Assembly: GCF_011683955.1 (NCBI RefSeq)
Contig: NZ_JAAQPI010000006.1
Span: forward strand, 186,001 to 250,000
Direction: 5' to 3'
Source: Pseudomaricurvus alkylphenolicus
Lineage (GTDB): Bacteria > Pseudomonadota > Gammaproteobacteria > Pseudomonadales > Cellvibrionaceae
DNA: 64,000 nt
Positions within the stretch are counted from its first letter, which is position 1; each line of letters begins with the position of its first letter. A model generated the notes under the pieces. That model had not been told where the DNA came from, ran no database searches, and saw only the letters and a list, made by a program, of their open reading frames with translations. Position numbers and translations under genes: made by a program. Shown here piece after piece: positions 10,618-19,340 of the stretch.

Positions 10618-11826
10618 ATGGCTCGCAGCAATATGGACTGGACATTAACCATGTCATCTCGCCTTCGCCGCACAGGGTTGTCTGCACTTCTCTCTGCGCT
10701 ATCGGCGGTGGCCATGGCACAGGAGCCGCGCTGGTACGAGGTGGAAATCATCATCTTCGCGCATCCGGAAACACCACACCAGGAAGTCTGGCGGGAGAAT
10801 CTTGAGCTGGCTTATCCTCCCAATTGGGTGCAGTTGCAAGACCCTGTTGAAGTGGAAAAAGCCATGCAGGAGGCCGCCGACAAACTGGCTCAGGAGTTGG
10901 CGGAAGCGGAAAAAGCCGCTGAGGAGCAGGCACGGCTTGAAGCGGAACAGCTGCAAGCACACATCCTGGAGCCGCAGCGATACCGGGACGGTACAGTTAG
11001 CCCGGAAACCTTTCCCGATCATTCCAAAGCATCACAACCGGAGATGAGCGCAAACGCTGAGACCGACCCGACCGCCTCCGCCCCCTTGGAGGCGCAGGAA
11101 AACAGCGCAGTCACAGAGCCGATGCAGGTGGAACCCGAGGAATCGGAGCCCATATTGCCCCCTCAATTGCCGCTGACGGTTGACCTGGAACGCGAACCCT
11201 ACTTTTGGCTGCCCAGGGCATCTCGACAGCTCAATCGTCAGGCTTCGGCCATTCGCCGTTCCCGGGACTACCGTCTGCTGTTTCATCAAGCCTGGCGACA
11301 GCCGGTGGTCGAACAATCCTTGGCGCCGGAAATACTGATTGCCGCCGGCAACCCGTTTGGTCGACACCGGGAGGTGGAAGGCACTGTATCCTTGAGCGTC
11401 TCCCGCTACCTGCACCTGAAGACCAATCTCTGGTTTACCCGGTTCAACCACAACTTCGGCCAGGAACAGGGTGACTGGCCTGAGCTGCCTGTTGCGCCGA
11501 ATTTACTTCCCGATCCCGCCGATGAGGACTTGCTCGGGGAATTCACTGACTCTCTTCACTGGAGCGAGAATGGCACCAAGCCACCCCATTCTCCCTGGGA
11601 CAATACACCGGCAATCAGCGACGAGTACGACCAGATTCTCACCAGACCCTTCGTGCCCGGTGAAATCTCGATCATGAAGCAGAAACGGCGTATGCGCAGT
11701 ACAGAGATGCACTACCTGGATCATCCCAAATTTGGAATTCTGGTACTGACGACACCCTACGAGCTACCCCCGCCCGAGGCCCCTGAAGAACAAACAGATG
11801 AATCAAACGAGCGAGAGGCTCTTTAG
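10618..11826 (+). CDS. CsiV-family periplasmic protein
   Basis: This exported protein of 402 residues begins with a signal peptide (hydrophobic run LSALLSALSAVAMA, probable cut after AMA) followed by the family hallmark WYEVEIIIFAH. The middle (about 75-170) is an Ala/Glu/Gln-rich coiled coil and acidic linker. The C-terminal part, with KRRMRSTEMHYLDHPKFG and LVLTTPYELP, matches the CsiV family (PF10972) of proposed peptidoglycan-linked periplasmic proteins; the P. aeruginosa gene next to mfd is of this type. Start at 10618 is preferred for its CGGAG site; ATGs at 10633 and 10651 would shorten the leader and have no ribosome site. Molecular function is unknown. Confidence 0.8.
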   Translation: MARSNMDWTLTMSSRLRRTGLSALLSALSAVAMAQEPRWYEVEIIIFAHPETPHQEVWRENLELAYPPNWVQLQDPVEVEKAMQEAADKLAQELAEAEKAAEEQARLEAEQLQAHILEPQRYRDGTVSPETFPDHSKASQPEMSANAETDPTASAPLEAQENSAVTEPMQVEPEESEPILPPQLPLTVDLEREPYFWLPRASRQLNRQASAIRRSRDYRLLFHQAWRQPVVEQSLAPEILIAAGNPFGRHREVEGTVSLSVSRYLHLKTNLWFTRFNHNFGQEQGDWPELPVAPNLLPDPADEDLLGEFTDSLHWSENGTKPPHSPWDNTPAISDEYDQILTRPFVPGEISIMKQKRRMRSTEMHYLDHPKFGILVLTTPYELPPPEAPEEQTDESNEREAL

Positions 11827-11887
11827 GATTAAAACACAGTAATCTGAAGAACATAGCGGCCCGAACACATGATCGCGACCAACAATG

Positions 11888-12034
11888 GCACTCGCATTCG
11901 GGTGTACATGCCTCCCGCGACACTTGCACTCGTATTCGGGTGTACATTACATCCTTGTAAATCGTCGCTCCCGGCATCCATGCCTCCCGCGACACTTGCA
12001 CTCGTATTCGGGTGTACATTACATCCTTGTAAAT
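11888..12034. repeat. 56-bp perfect direct repeat (two copies) plus a partial third copy
   Basis: Positions 11907-11962 and 11979-12034 are identical over 56 bases and start 72 bases apart. A partial copy lies at 11888-11909, two mismatches away from the inner GCACTCGTATTCGGGTGTAC segment. The 16 bases between the full copies (CGTCGCTCCCGGCATC) are related to the repeat by theme. Similar short phrases with a GGGAGCGACGATTTACA core occur between genes in many marine gammaproteobacteria, as I recall. The minus-strand frames across it are repeats translated, not genes. Confidence 0.85.
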
Positions 12035-12063
12035 AAAAAGCCGGCAATTTGAGCCGGCTTTTT
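12035..12063. terminator. Strong bidirectional intrinsic terminator
   Basis: AAAAAGCCGGC (12035-12045) pairs perfectly with GCCGGCTTTTT (12053-12063) around a seven-base loop. T-runs follow the stem on both strands. It lies after csp on the minus strand and after the csiV-like gene and the direct repeats on the plus strand, so it can end both transcripts. Confidence 0.88.
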
Positions 12064-12115
12064 GTTGATGTCTTGTTATTGGTGTCTGGATCTGGTTTGG
12101 TACAGTTTCAGTTTT

Positions 12116-12328
12116 CTAGACGGCGCTCACGTTTTCGGCCTGCAGACCTTTATCACCCTCAAGAATGTCAAATTCTACGGACTGACCTTCCGCCAGGGAT
12201 CGATACCCCTCGCCTTGAATATTGCGATAGTGAACAAACACGTCATCGCTGTTTTCGCCTCGAGTGATAAAACCATAGCCACGAGCATTGTTAAACCACT
12301 TGACCGTGCCAACTTCGCGAGCTGCCAT
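12116..12328 (-). CDS. Cold-shock-domain protein
   Basis: This single cold-shock domain of 70 residues is an RNA/ssDNA-binding OB fold. RNP1 is [14 protein letters not shown] and RNP2 is DVFVHYRNI; both carry the aromatic residues that stack on bases. Such proteins melt RNA structure and act as antiterminators or stability factors. The family includes CspA, CspD and CapB forms, and the ending LQAENVSAV does not settle which. The ATG at 12328 has a GAGG site ten bases upstream. The long leader is discussed separately. A strong terminator lies 50 bases after the stop. Confidence 0.95.
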   Translation of the reverse strand: MAAREVGTVKWFNNARGYGFITRGENSDDVFVHYRNIQGEGYRSLAEGQSVEFDILEGDKGLQAENVSAV

Positions 12329-12621
12329 ACTGAATTACCTCGTTTATTATAATATGAATATTGTTGTTTACCCTAAGAGCGATACCCTTCGCACATTATT
12401 CGTGCGAACATCATACGCACGATTCACTCCTGCCCCCCACTTACCCCGAACACGCTATCAACCAGATAACAGTCAATTCGATATCCAGCTCGATATCATT
12501 ACCGTGACAGCGTGACGGCTCCCGTCAAGGCGAAGCGAATTCACTCTTTTTAAGGTAAAATCCGGCCGCTGTCCAGCAAAAGATTTCACTTTCTTGATAT
12601 TTTGGAGTAAGGCGGGGTATT
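12329..12621 (-). promoter_or_regulatory. Leader and promoter region of the cold-shock gene
   Basis: This stretch of 293 bases between csp and mtnP has no gene. On the minus strand it would give csp a long leader, as csp genes often have. It contains a perfect 7-bp inverted repeat, TTCGCAC/GTGCGAA (12388-12394 with 12402-12408), and a second, TGACGG-CTC-CCGTCA (12513-12527). I could not find a clear -35/-10 pair. Structure-based cold control is an inference from the gene family. Confidence 0.4.
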
Positions 12622-13398
12622 TCAGGGAAGCGGGCGGGCTGTCGCGTAAAATCGCAACAGTGACGCCCCAATCAGGTTTCTTACCTGAGCCATTCCACTG
12701 TTCACCACCCTCTCAATATCGGCCATGGTGATAATGTCACGGGTAAGTCCAGCGCCCCGATTTACCACCAGGCAAATACTGGCGTAAGACATATCCAATT
12801 CCCGGGCCAGACTGGCCTCTGGCATTGCCGTCATACCCACCAGATCGCAGCCATCGTTCATCAGCCTGCGAACCTCCGCCGCCGTTTCCAGCCTAGGCCC
12901 TTGAGTACAGCCATAGACCCCTTCTGCCACCACTTCAATCTGACGGTCGTTTGCCGCGCTGATTAAGGTCTGACGCAAGCGCTCACAATAGGGGTGGGTA
13001 AAATCAATATGCCGCAACTCACTCCCATCGCGGCCATCAAAGAAGGTGGATTCGCGACTGTGGCTATAATCTATCAGTTGATCCGGTATCGCCAGAACCT
13101 CGGTATCCATGGCCGCCGTCAGTCCGCCTACGGCATTTACGGCAATGATGTGAGTGGCGCCCGCTGCCTTCAAAGCGGCGACATTGGCCCGGTAATTTAT
13201 CAGGTGGGGAGCAATCGTGTGCCCTTGCCCGTGCCGTGGCAAGAACAAAAACTCATGACTCTCGCCCCCCTGGGTTAATTTTCCGACCCGCACCGGGGCA
13301 GAAGGCTGCCCCCATGTCGTCTTGGGGCGGGACTCTGAGAGCCACTCGACACCTGCAAAATCCGCCAGACCAGTGCCGCCGACCACCGCCAGCCTCAT
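12622..13398 (-). CDS. mtnP: S-methyl-5'-thioinosine phosphorylase (MTAP family)
   Basis: This is a 258-residue nucleoside phosphorylase of the MTAP/PNP family. Residues 7-11 GGTGL and 54-57 PRHG form the phosphate site; GVYGCTQGPRLETAAEV and VGMTAMPEASLARE are the nucleoside-binding signatures. The P. aeruginosa gene at the same place in the mfd-nagZ-psrA cluster (PA3004) was shown to be a methylthioinosine phosphorylase, so that specificity is the best guess; methylthioadenosine cannot be excluded by reading alone. The ATG at 13398 overlaps the MscS stop as ATGA, which indicates coupling and argues against the longer frame to 13479. Confidence 0.85.
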   Translation of the reverse strand: MRLAVVGGTGLADFAGVEWLSESRPKTTWGQPSAPVRVGKLTQGGESHEFLFLPRHGQGHTIAPHLINYRANVAALKAAGATHIIAVNAVGGLTAAMDTEVLAIPDQLIDYSHSRESTFFDGRDGSELRHIDFTHPYCERLRQTLISAANDRQIEVVAEGVYGCTQGPRLETAAEVRRLMNDGCDLVGMTAMPEASLARELDMSYASICLVVNRGAGLTRDIITMADIERVVNSGMAQVRNLIGASLLRFYATARPLP

Positions 13399-14507
13399 GG
13401 TTGCTCTCCCATAACCGGCGCTGACGTATGCAATGCAATCGGATCCGGCATATGCACCGTGGAAGTTGGGAACGCGCACTCTGCTCCATGCCGCTCAATG
13501 ATCCCCAGAATATCGAGCAGAATTTCCTGTTTGATTTCGTGGAAACGAATCCAGTCCGTGGTTTTGGTAAACGTATAGATAAAGAAATCCAGCGAACAGG
13601 CCGCAAAACTGTTGAAGTTGACGATCAGGGTCTGTCGTTGATCGATCTCCGGGTGATTGCGCAGATAGGCCTTTACGGCCTCGATAATTTCTGGCAATTT
13701 GCCGGAATCCTCGTAGCGCACGCCTATCGTTTCGTAGATACGGCGATTGCTCATCCGCGAAGGGTTTTCCAGCGAGATATGGGCAAAAGTGGAGTTGGGA
13801 ATATACAGCGGCCGCTTGTCAAAGGTACGAATGCGAGTCAGCCGCCAGCCAATATCTTCCACCGTGCCTTCGATCTCTTTGTCAGGCGAGCGAATCCAAT
13901 CACCCACGCTAAAGGGACGATCAAGGTAGATCATCAACCCACCGAAAAAATTCGCCAGTAAATCCTTTGCGGCAAAACCAACAGCGATTCCACCAATTCC
14001 CCCGAAAGCCAGAACACCGGAAATGCTGTAACCCATTGACTGTAAAACCACCAATACCGCAGTAATCAGCACCGACATGCGCAGCAGCTTGCCTATGGCC
14101 TTAACGGTGGTGGCATCCATTGGTTTTTCAGAAAACTGTGGATCCATCAGGTTGTCTTCCGAATGCCGGATCAGACGTACCAGAAACCAGGTCAACAGTC
14201 CCACCACACCAATTTTACGAAGTGGCTGGATCAACTGGGCCAGCTGATTCTCAGACACTTCGGCGGCCATCTGCGCCGCCAGGGTTAATCCGATCAACCA
14301 GATCAACCAACGCAGCGGCCGCCTCGCTGCCCCGACAAACGCGTCATCCCACAAATTGTGGGTTTGCTCGGCTTTGAGCAGCAGGCGATCCAGTGAAACT
14401 TTTGCCAGCATGGCCGCCAACAGTGTCAACAGAACAATGGCAAAAACCTGGACGATCCAGTAGTTGCCTTCACCCACCCAGGTCACCAGTCGATTGGCAA
14501 TGTCCAT
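13395..14507 (-). CDS. MscS-family mechanosensitive channel
   Basis: This small-conductance-type mechanosensitive channel of 370 residues should release solutes on osmotic downshift. Four or five membrane helices precede the pore helix SGVLAFGGIGGIAVGFAAKDLLANFFGG (read from about 163), the Gly/Ala-rich TM3 of MscS. The cytoplasmic beta and alpha/beta domains follow (RPFSVGDWI, GTVEDIGWRLTRIRTFD, YIPNS). The arrangement resembles the YbdG/YnaI branch more than short MscS. Its ATG at 14507 shares one base with the nagZ stop (TAATG). Confidence 0.93.
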   Translation of the reverse strand: MDIANRLVTWVGEGNYWIVQVFAIVLLTLLAAMLAKVSLDRLLLKAEQTHNLWDDAFVGAARRPLRWLIWLIGLTLAAQMAAEVSENQLAQLIQPLRKIGVVGLLTWFLVRLIRHSEDNLMDPQFSEKPMDATTVKAIGKLLRMSVLITAVLVVLQSMGYSISGVLAFGGIGGIAVGFAAKDLLANFFGGLMIYLDRPFSVGDWIRSPDKEIEGTVEDIGWRLTRIRTFDKRPLYIPNSTFAHISLENPSRMSNRRIYETIGVRYEDSGKLPEIIEAVKAYLRNHPEIDQRQTLIVNFNSFAACSLDFFIYTFTKTTDWIRFHEIKQEILLDILGIIERHGAECAFPTSTVHMPDPIALHTSAPVMGEQP

Positions 14508-15556
14508 TAAACGGCCTCCGCGCCAGACTGAGAAACTCGTTGATTCAGGGTCGTAATAACCTGCTGCACCTGTTGCCAGCGCTCACTTTGCCTCAGCTCT
14601 CCGTCCCATTGCCCGGGACGGGCGCGCATACGATGACGATCGCCCTGATTGACGTGGTAGAGCGAACTCGGCAATTGTTCAAGCACCTCGCGCGCGCCGT
14701 CCCGGTGATTACAAACCAGCACCATATCGCACCCGGCCTGCAATGCGAGTTCTGCGCGCTGTGCAAAGCTGCCCACGCCCGTTGCACCCGCCATGGCCAG
14801 ATCATCGCTAAACACCACGCCTTCAAAGCCCAGCTGCTGGCGCAAAATCGTCTGCAACCATACAGCGGAAAAACCCACCGGCTTGTCCGCATCGATCTTG
14901 GGAAACAAAATATGGGCAGGCATTACCGCATCGAGTTGTTTCGACAAACGCTCGAAGGGCACCAGATCACGGTTACAGATCTCCGTAAGTTCACGATCGT
15001 CCACAGGAAGCAGCAAATGACTGTCCCCTCTGACACTGCCATGACCGGGAAAATGCTTTCCTGTCATTGCCATGCCTGCTGTGCGGGAACCTTCAATAAA
15101 CGCCGCCCCCAGTTTTGCAACCGCTTGCGCATCGGCCGAGAACGCACGATCGCCAATAACGCTGCAGAAGTTGTCGTCAACATCCAGAACCGGCGCAAAG
15201 CTGAGATCGAAACCGATATCAATCACCTCTGCAGCCATCAGCCAACCACAGTCCCGCGCCAACGTTAATGCCTGCGCCGGATCCTGATGATAGAGCCGAT
15301 CAAACACTTGCATGGGCGGTAGGCGGGTAAAACCATCGCGGCAACGCTGTACCCTTCCCCCCTCCTGATCCACGCACAACAACAGCTCTGATCGCAACTC
15401 ACGCACCGAAGCCAACAATTGCTGCAACTGCGCATAGCCATCGATGTTGCGGCTAAATATGATCACACCACCCACGGCAGGGTGTTGCAGCAAGTCCTTT
15501 TCTTCCTCGGTAAGAGAGGTGCCTTCCAAATCCAGAATTACGGGGCCGATTGTCAT
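14507..15556 (-). CDS. nagZ: Beta-N-acetylhexosaminidase NagZ (GH3)
   Basis: NagZ is a cytoplasmic glycoside hydrolase that removes GlcNAc from GlcNAc-anhydromuropeptides during peptidoglycan recycling; in several gammaproteobacteria it controls AmpC induction through its product. The 349-residue sequence has the sugar-binding KHFPGHG at 167-173, the His of the Asp-His dyad at about 180 (GDSH), and the nucleophile in FSDDLAM (250-252). Length and single-domain structure are normal. It sits between psrA and the MscS gene, 27 bases after psrA. Confidence 0.96.
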   Translation of the reverse strand: MTIGPVILDLEGTSLTEEEKDLLQHPAVGGVIIFSRNIDGYAQLQQLLASVRELRSELLLCVDQEGGRVQRCRDGFTRLPPMQVFDRLYHQDPAQALTLARDCGWLMAAEVIDIGFDLSFAPVLDVDDNFCSVIGDRAFSADAQAVAKLGAAFIEGSRTAGMAMTGKHFPGHGSVRGDSHLLLPVDDRELTEICNRDLVPFERLSKQLDAVMPAHILFPKIDADKPVGFSAVWLQTILRQQLGFEGVVFSDDLAMAGATGVGSFAQRAELALQAGCDMVLVCNHRDGAREVLEQLPSSLYHVNQGDRHRMRARPGQWDGELRQSERWQQVQQVITTLNQRVSQSGAEAV

Positions 15557-15583
15557 AGGTTTACGTCTTTGTTGTCAGAGTAA

Positions 15584-16222
15584 TCAGTCATCTTCGCGGT
15601 TCAGCATGCCGGTGATCGCAGGTACCAGCAGATTCACAGCGTCTTCGACGCTGCTGTCTTTATCGAAATCCGCCTTGAGGATATTGCGGATGGAATCGAA
15701 GCTGGACAAGGTGAACACCGATGCCCCGAGCATAAAATAAAGGCGCCAGTAAAACACCTCTGGCTTTACCTCTGGCATGGCTTCTCGCAACAGCCCCGTA
15801 AAGCGTGAATAATGCTGGCCATACTCGGCAATAATGAAGTGACGCAAGTGCTCCTGGGACTGCGTGTAGGCGAGCATCAACAGGCGCATAAACTGGTCCT
15901 GGTTTTCCCCCAGGTCCCGGGTCGTGGCCAACAGAGAGCTGAAGAGAGCATCAATCAACTCATCTACACAGAGCGCTTCTTCGCCTTTGGCCGCGATCCG
16001 CTTATCCAGCGCTTTCTCCAGGTGATCCGCCAGAGGCGTCAGGAAGCGCGCAAACACAGCCTGAATCAACGCTTTTTTTGAACCAAAGTGATAATTGACT
16101 GCGGCGAGATTGACGTTAGCCGTGCTGGTTATGGTCCGCAATGAGGTTTCTGTATAGCCGCGCTCGGCAAACAGTGCACTGGCGGCACCCAAAATCCGCT
16201 CGATCGTGTCGGACTGTCCCAT
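15584..16222 (-). CDS. psrA: PsrA-type TetR-family fatty-acid-responsive regulator
   Basis: This TetR regulator of 212 residues has an N-terminal DNA-binding domain (SDTIERILGAASALFAERGY, then TSLRTITSTANVNLAAVNYH) that is nearly the same as PsrA of Pseudomonas. There PsrA senses long-chain fatty acids, represses beta-oxidation genes and itself, and activates rpoS. The gene also sits beside nagZ and near lexA, as in Pseudomonas. Start: ATG at 16222 with GGGAG upstream; the frame to 16258 adds unrelated residues. The ligand and targets in this organism are inferred. Confidence 0.85.
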   Translation of the reverse strand: MGQSDTIERILGAASALFAERGYTETSLRTITSTANVNLAAVNYHFGSKKALIQAVFARFLTPLADHLEKALDKRIAAKGEEALCVDELIDALFSSLLATTRDLGENQDQFMRLLMLAYTQSQEHLRHFIIAEYGQHYSRFTGLLREAMPEVKPEVFYWRLYFMLGASVFTLSSFDSIRNILKADFDKDSSVEDAVNLLVPAITGMLNREDD

Positions 16223-16567
16223 GCTTTTTATTCTCCCGCAGTAAAGCGATTGGAACATAAGGTCAGCGACTGGTCATGTCAAGGCGACAAACGAGAGCGG
16301 TTGCAATAGACGGATTTTTTATGAACCCGCGAAGCCAAATAACCCCCGGGAGCAAGCAGCCTCAGCCAGACCAAGCCTCTCAATAAAAAACATCCAGAAA
16401 TTAACGACTTGCACACCCACACGCCGACCTGTGCATATTTCGACCAGCCCACTCCCTGAACATCACGCTTTAAAGGCTATCCAATAGACGGTATGTTGCA
16501 ATCAAAAGCATGATAAATGACCGAATGCTTATGCCGGACTTTCAATCACCTAAAAAGGAATGAATCC
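16223..16567. other. Intergenic region between psrA and the DUF6763 gene
   Basis: These 345 bases hold no gene I can support. They must carry promoters for two divergent genes. CAAAC-GAGAGC-GGTTG around 16288-16303 recalls the PsrA box (G/CAAAC-N2-4-GTTTG/C), but the spacing is six and one half-site is altered, so I do not call it an operator. Confidence 0.3.
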
Positions 16568-16900
16568 ATGGCAAGACTAGACAACTCACCGGCACCCGCC
16601 ATCGGCGACTGGTATCAGGACGTGGTGGACAACCAGTATTTTGAAGTCGTGGCCGTCGACTCCGCCAGTGGTTCTATCGAAATTCAGTATATTGACGGCG
16701 CGGTTAGCGAAGTTGACCGCGACAGCTGGAGCGAAATGAACCTGACCCCGGCCCAGCCTCCGGAAGACGCCAGTGCCGCCTATGAAATGCCCGTCGACGA
16801 TACCAGTTGGAGCAACGATTCTGTCCTCAATCCCAACAGTTGGAACAATCCCCTCAACCAGATTGAACCTGATCTGTTCCAAGGTTCAGAGGACTTTTAA
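16568..16900 (+). CDS. DUF6763-type small acidic protein
   Basis: This protein of 110 residues has no signal peptide. Its first half (GDWYQDVVDNQYFEVVAVD, then a short beta-rich IEIQYIDGAVSEVD) looks like a small beta domain, and the second half is acidic and Asn/Trp-rich, probably flexible. The pattern agrees with DUF6763 proteins of marine gammaproteobacteria as I recall them; function is unknown. The ATG at 16568 has AAGGAA seven bases upstream; an earlier in-frame ATG at 16517 has no ribosome site. Confidence 0.7.
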   Translation: MARLDNSPAPAIGDWYQDVVDNQYFEVVAVDSASGSIEIQYIDGAVSEVDRDSWSEMNLTPAQPPEDASAAYEMPVDDTSWSNDSVLNPNSWNNPLNQIEPDLFQGSEDF

Positions 16901-16934
16901 GGTCCCAGCCGCCGTATGAGGCAGAGTTTGGCGG

Positions 16935-17579
16935 TTACTCGGTCGCCAGACTGACGAGATGCCGGGTAAATATGTCACAGGCTTCGGCGGGTGTATCAAC
17001 CACGCTGAACAGTGACAGTTCTTCCTGATCGATACAGCCATTGGCCAGTATCGACTCCTCCATCCATTTCAATAATCCCTGCCAATAATCCTTGCCTAGC
17101 AGCACGATTGGAAATGGCTCGACCTTCTCAGTCTGAACCAGAGTCAAGGCTTCAAACAGTTCATCCAGTGTGCCGAATCCCCCTGGCAATATGGCAAACC
17201 CTACCGCATTCTTAATAAACAGGAATTTGCGTACAAAAAAGTAGCGAAATGACAAGCTGATACTCTGGTAGGGATTGGCGTCCTGTTCCCTGGGCAGGGT
17301 GATATTCAAGCCAACTGAAGCGCCTTCCCGCTCATAAGCACCGCGGTTGGCCCCCTCCATAATGCCGGGGCCTCCGCCGGTTATAACCGGAACACCGGCC
17401 TCTGCCAGCAACCCGCCGAGTTCCCTCGCCATTTCATAATAGCGGCTGCCCACCTCAAACCTGGCGCCGCCAAATACAGTCACCGCCCCCTTTAACTTGA
17501 TAAGTTGCTCTATACCATCGACCAACTCTGACTGGATCCGCAGTACCCGCCAGGCTTCAGGCATTTTTGCATCAAGCAT
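16935..17579 (-). CDS. LOG/TIGR00730-family nucleotide hydrolase
   Basis: This 214-residue Rossmann-like protein of the Lonely Guy family carries both family signatures, GGGPGIMEG (68-76) and PGGFGTLDE (132-140). Members cleave the N-glycosidic bond of AMP or cytokinin ribotides to give ribose-5-phosphate; bacterial members are often annotated wrongly as lysine decarboxylase. A phosphoribohydrolase role is inferred from the motifs, with the true substrate unknown. The start ATG at 17579 has an AAGGAGG site. It is divergent from lexA. Confidence 0.87.
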   Translation of the reverse strand: MLDAKMPEAWRVLRIQSELVDGIEQLIKLKGAVTVFGGARFEVGSRYYEMARELGGLLAEAGVPVITGGGPGIMEGANRGAYEREGASVGLNITLPREQDANPYQSISLSFRYFFVRKFLFIKNAVGFAILPGGFGTLDELFEALTLVQTEKVEPFPIVLLGKDYWQGLLKWMEESILANGCIDQEELSLFSVVDTPAEACDIFTRHLVSLATE

Positions 17580-17659
17580 AAACCCTCCTTAAAACAACAA
17601 CTTAGGACGCACTTTAGTTTAAGTATAGTCACACAGCGGGAAAATCTGCCTAAAAATAC

Positions 17660-17711
17660 TTGCGCGACCCAAATCACTGTATATAATCACAGACACTGTA
17701 TAAAAACACAG
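17660..17711 (+). promoter_or_regulatory. lexA promoter with two tandem SOS boxes
   Basis: A -35 TTGCGC (17660-17665) and a perfect -10 TATAAT (17682-17687) stand 16 bases apart. Two LexA boxes of the CTGT-N8-ACAG form lie at 17677-17692 and 17696-17711. The first covers the -10; the second follows immediately and would lie over the start site. This is the usual self-repression layout of gammaproteobacterial lexA, with sulA downstream under the same control. Confidence 0.9.
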
Positions 17712-17750
17712 ACACCCATACGGAAAGCCAAAGAACAATCGGAGCCCACC

Positions 17751-18353
17751 ATGCACAAGCTCACGGCCAGGCAAGAAGAAGTCCTCAACCTGATCAAACG
17801 GTACATCGACGATACCGGCTATCCCCCCACCCGTGCGGAAATCGCCAAGGAGCTGGGGTTCCGGTCAGCCAACGCCGCCGAAGAACATCTCAAGGCTCTG
17901 GCCCGTAAGGGCGCCATCGAAATGGTCTCGGGGGCATCCAGAGGCATTCGCCTGCCAGAAGCCGTCACCGGCATTCCCATTGTTGGCCGCGTCGCCGCCG
18001 GCAATCCCGTTCTCGCCGCAGAGAACATCGAAGACTATTGCAGCATCCCCAACAGTTTCTTCAGCCCTCCAGCCGACTACTTCCTCAGGGTGACCGGTGA
18101 GAGTATGAAGAACATCGGCATTATGGATGGTGACTTGCTGGCAGTGCACAAAACCGAGCAGGTGCGTAACGGAGATGTCGTCGTCGCCCGCATTGACGAC
18201 GAAGTCACCGTGAAACGCATCCAACACCAAAGCAACAGTCCTATGGTTGAACTCTGGCCGGAAAATGAAGAGTTCGACGTAATCAAGGTTGACCTGGAGC
18301 AATCCAGCTTTGCCATTGAAGGTCTGAGTGTCGGCGTCCTGAGAAGAGACTGA
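17751..18353 (+). CDS. lexA: LexA repressor, SOS regulator
   Basis: LexA (200 residues) represses SOS genes until RecA* triggers its self-cleavage. The winged helix (residues 1-65) includes the recognition segment [14 protein letters not shown]. The cleavage pair is A83-G84, the catalytic serine is S118 in TGESM, and the lysine is K155 in VTVKRI, each one position before the E. coli equivalents. All parts needed for self-cleavage are present. The ATG at 17751 follows two SOS boxes; sulA lies 76 bases downstream. Confidence 0.98.
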   Translation: MHKLTARQEEVLNLIKRYIDDTGYPPTRAEIAKELGFRSANAAEEHLKALARKGAIEMVSGASRGIRLPEAVTGIPIVGRVAAGNPVLAAENIEDYCSIPNSFFSPPADYFLRVTGESMKNIGIMDGDLLAVHKTEQVRNGDVVVARIDDEVTVKRIQHQSNSPMVELWPENEEFDVIKVDLEQSSFAIEGLSVGVLRRD

Positions 18354-18429
18354 GTGTCGACCATCGCGCTGATACGACGATGACCATTTAAATACCCATA
18401 TAGCGAGCAGGCTAGAGAGGGCAAGCAAC

Positions 18430-18888
18430 ATGAATGCACATCAAACTGTTCAACAACCTAATATGGCTCATGCGTTGGCAGGGGCGCAGCTGCACGACAT
18501 GCCGCTGCAGACAACCAAAACAGCCCCTCGCAAAGAAAGCAGCATTACAGAGCTTGTGCTGACCAAACACAGCCCCGACGAAGTCATGCTGCTATTGCCA
18601 GTGATTGCCCACCTGAGCCGAATCAGCGATCGCTGGATTACCTGGGTAGTCGACAGCAAGATTGATCGCAAATTGCTCGATAGCTATGGCGTACAAAGCG
18701 AGAAAATTCGATTGATTTATTCTTCCGAGGAGGAAGACAACCGCTGGCTGGTATGGGAAGCCTTAAATGCAGGCACCAGTCACACTGTTATTGCCAATAA
18801 TGATGTTCGCGATGAAGCCACTATGGCTTACATGGAGGAGGCCGCCACCAACGGTAACAGCCGGGGGCTTTTTCTGCGATACCGCTAA
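18430..18888 (+). CDS. sulA: SulA-type SOS cell-division inhibitor
   Basis: This protein of 152 residues resembles pseudomonad SulA, which binds FtsZ and halts division during DNA damage. The segment SITELVLTKHSPDEVMLLLPVIAHLS, read from about residue 38, and the later DRWITWVVD are the typical RecA-like core parts; the N-terminal 35 residues are variable. Placement directly after lexA, as in Pseudomonas, supports SOS control from the boxes upstream of lexA. Start at 18430 has an AGAGGG site. I see no separate SOS box in the 76-base gap. Confidence 0.85.
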   Translation: MNAHQTVQQPNMAHALAGAQLHDMPLQTTKTAPRKESSITELVLTKHSPDEVMLLLPVIAHLSRISDRWITWVVDSKIDRKLLDSYGVQSEKIRLIYSSEEEDNRWLVWEALNAGTSHTVIANNDVRDEATMAYMEEAATNGNSRGLFLRYR

Positions 18889-18983
18889 ATTTAATTAAGA
18901 CGATTTGGAGAAAACAACAGTAGCTTAGAACTCGGCTGGGGATATAGCGGTCAGACCGCTGAAGAGTATCGATTAACGAACAG

Positions 18984-19232
18984 TCAGTGCAGTGTTCTCT
19001 GTTCGGATTCCAGTTCGAACGCCGTGTAGTCCTGTTCTGCCAACTCACCCACAGTTTCCAACCCCGCCTCGATCATCGCCTTTACCACTTCGAACCGGGC
19101 ATCATTCAGATAGCTCTCGGCTTCGCTGGAGAATTTGATCGTCACCAAAGGCTCACTATCGTCGTCCCCTGCCCGGCGCAGGCCGATACAGCCATCCGGC
19201 AGCTCTACAATTTCAAACAGGGAAGAGGACAT
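18984..19232 (-). CDS. Small conserved hypothetical protein downstream of topA
   Basis: This 82-residue cytoplasmic protein is acidic (MSSSLFEIVELPDGCIGLRR start, many Glu/Asp). It alternates short beta-like and helical segments and has no signal peptide or membrane helix. A small gene of this kind stands at the same place between sulA and topA in pseudomonads, which is the main reason to trust it. The ATG at 19232 has GGAG six bases upstream. Function is unknown. Confidence 0.7.
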   Translation of the reverse strand: MSSSLFEIVELPDGCIGLRRAGDDDSEPLVTIKFSSEAESYLNDARFEVVKAMIEAGLETVGELAEQDYTAFELESEQRTLH

Positions 19233-19340
19233 AATGACTCCAGTGACTGACGCACCCGTCTACCGCAATGTGGGCCAGGCAAAGTCAATATTGAAAGGTA
19301 TTGGGGAATAAAGAAGGCCCAATGATAACACTGACCGGGG

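Noticed and set aside
11672-12047. Minus-strand open frames across the 56-bp repeat
   Set aside because: They translate the repeat itself (LQGCNVHPNTSASVAGG twice); there is no ribosome site or family match, and the frames disagree with each other.
16288-16303. PsrA operator before psrA
   Set aside because: Half-sites are six bases apart and one is changed; the published form has two to four bases between.
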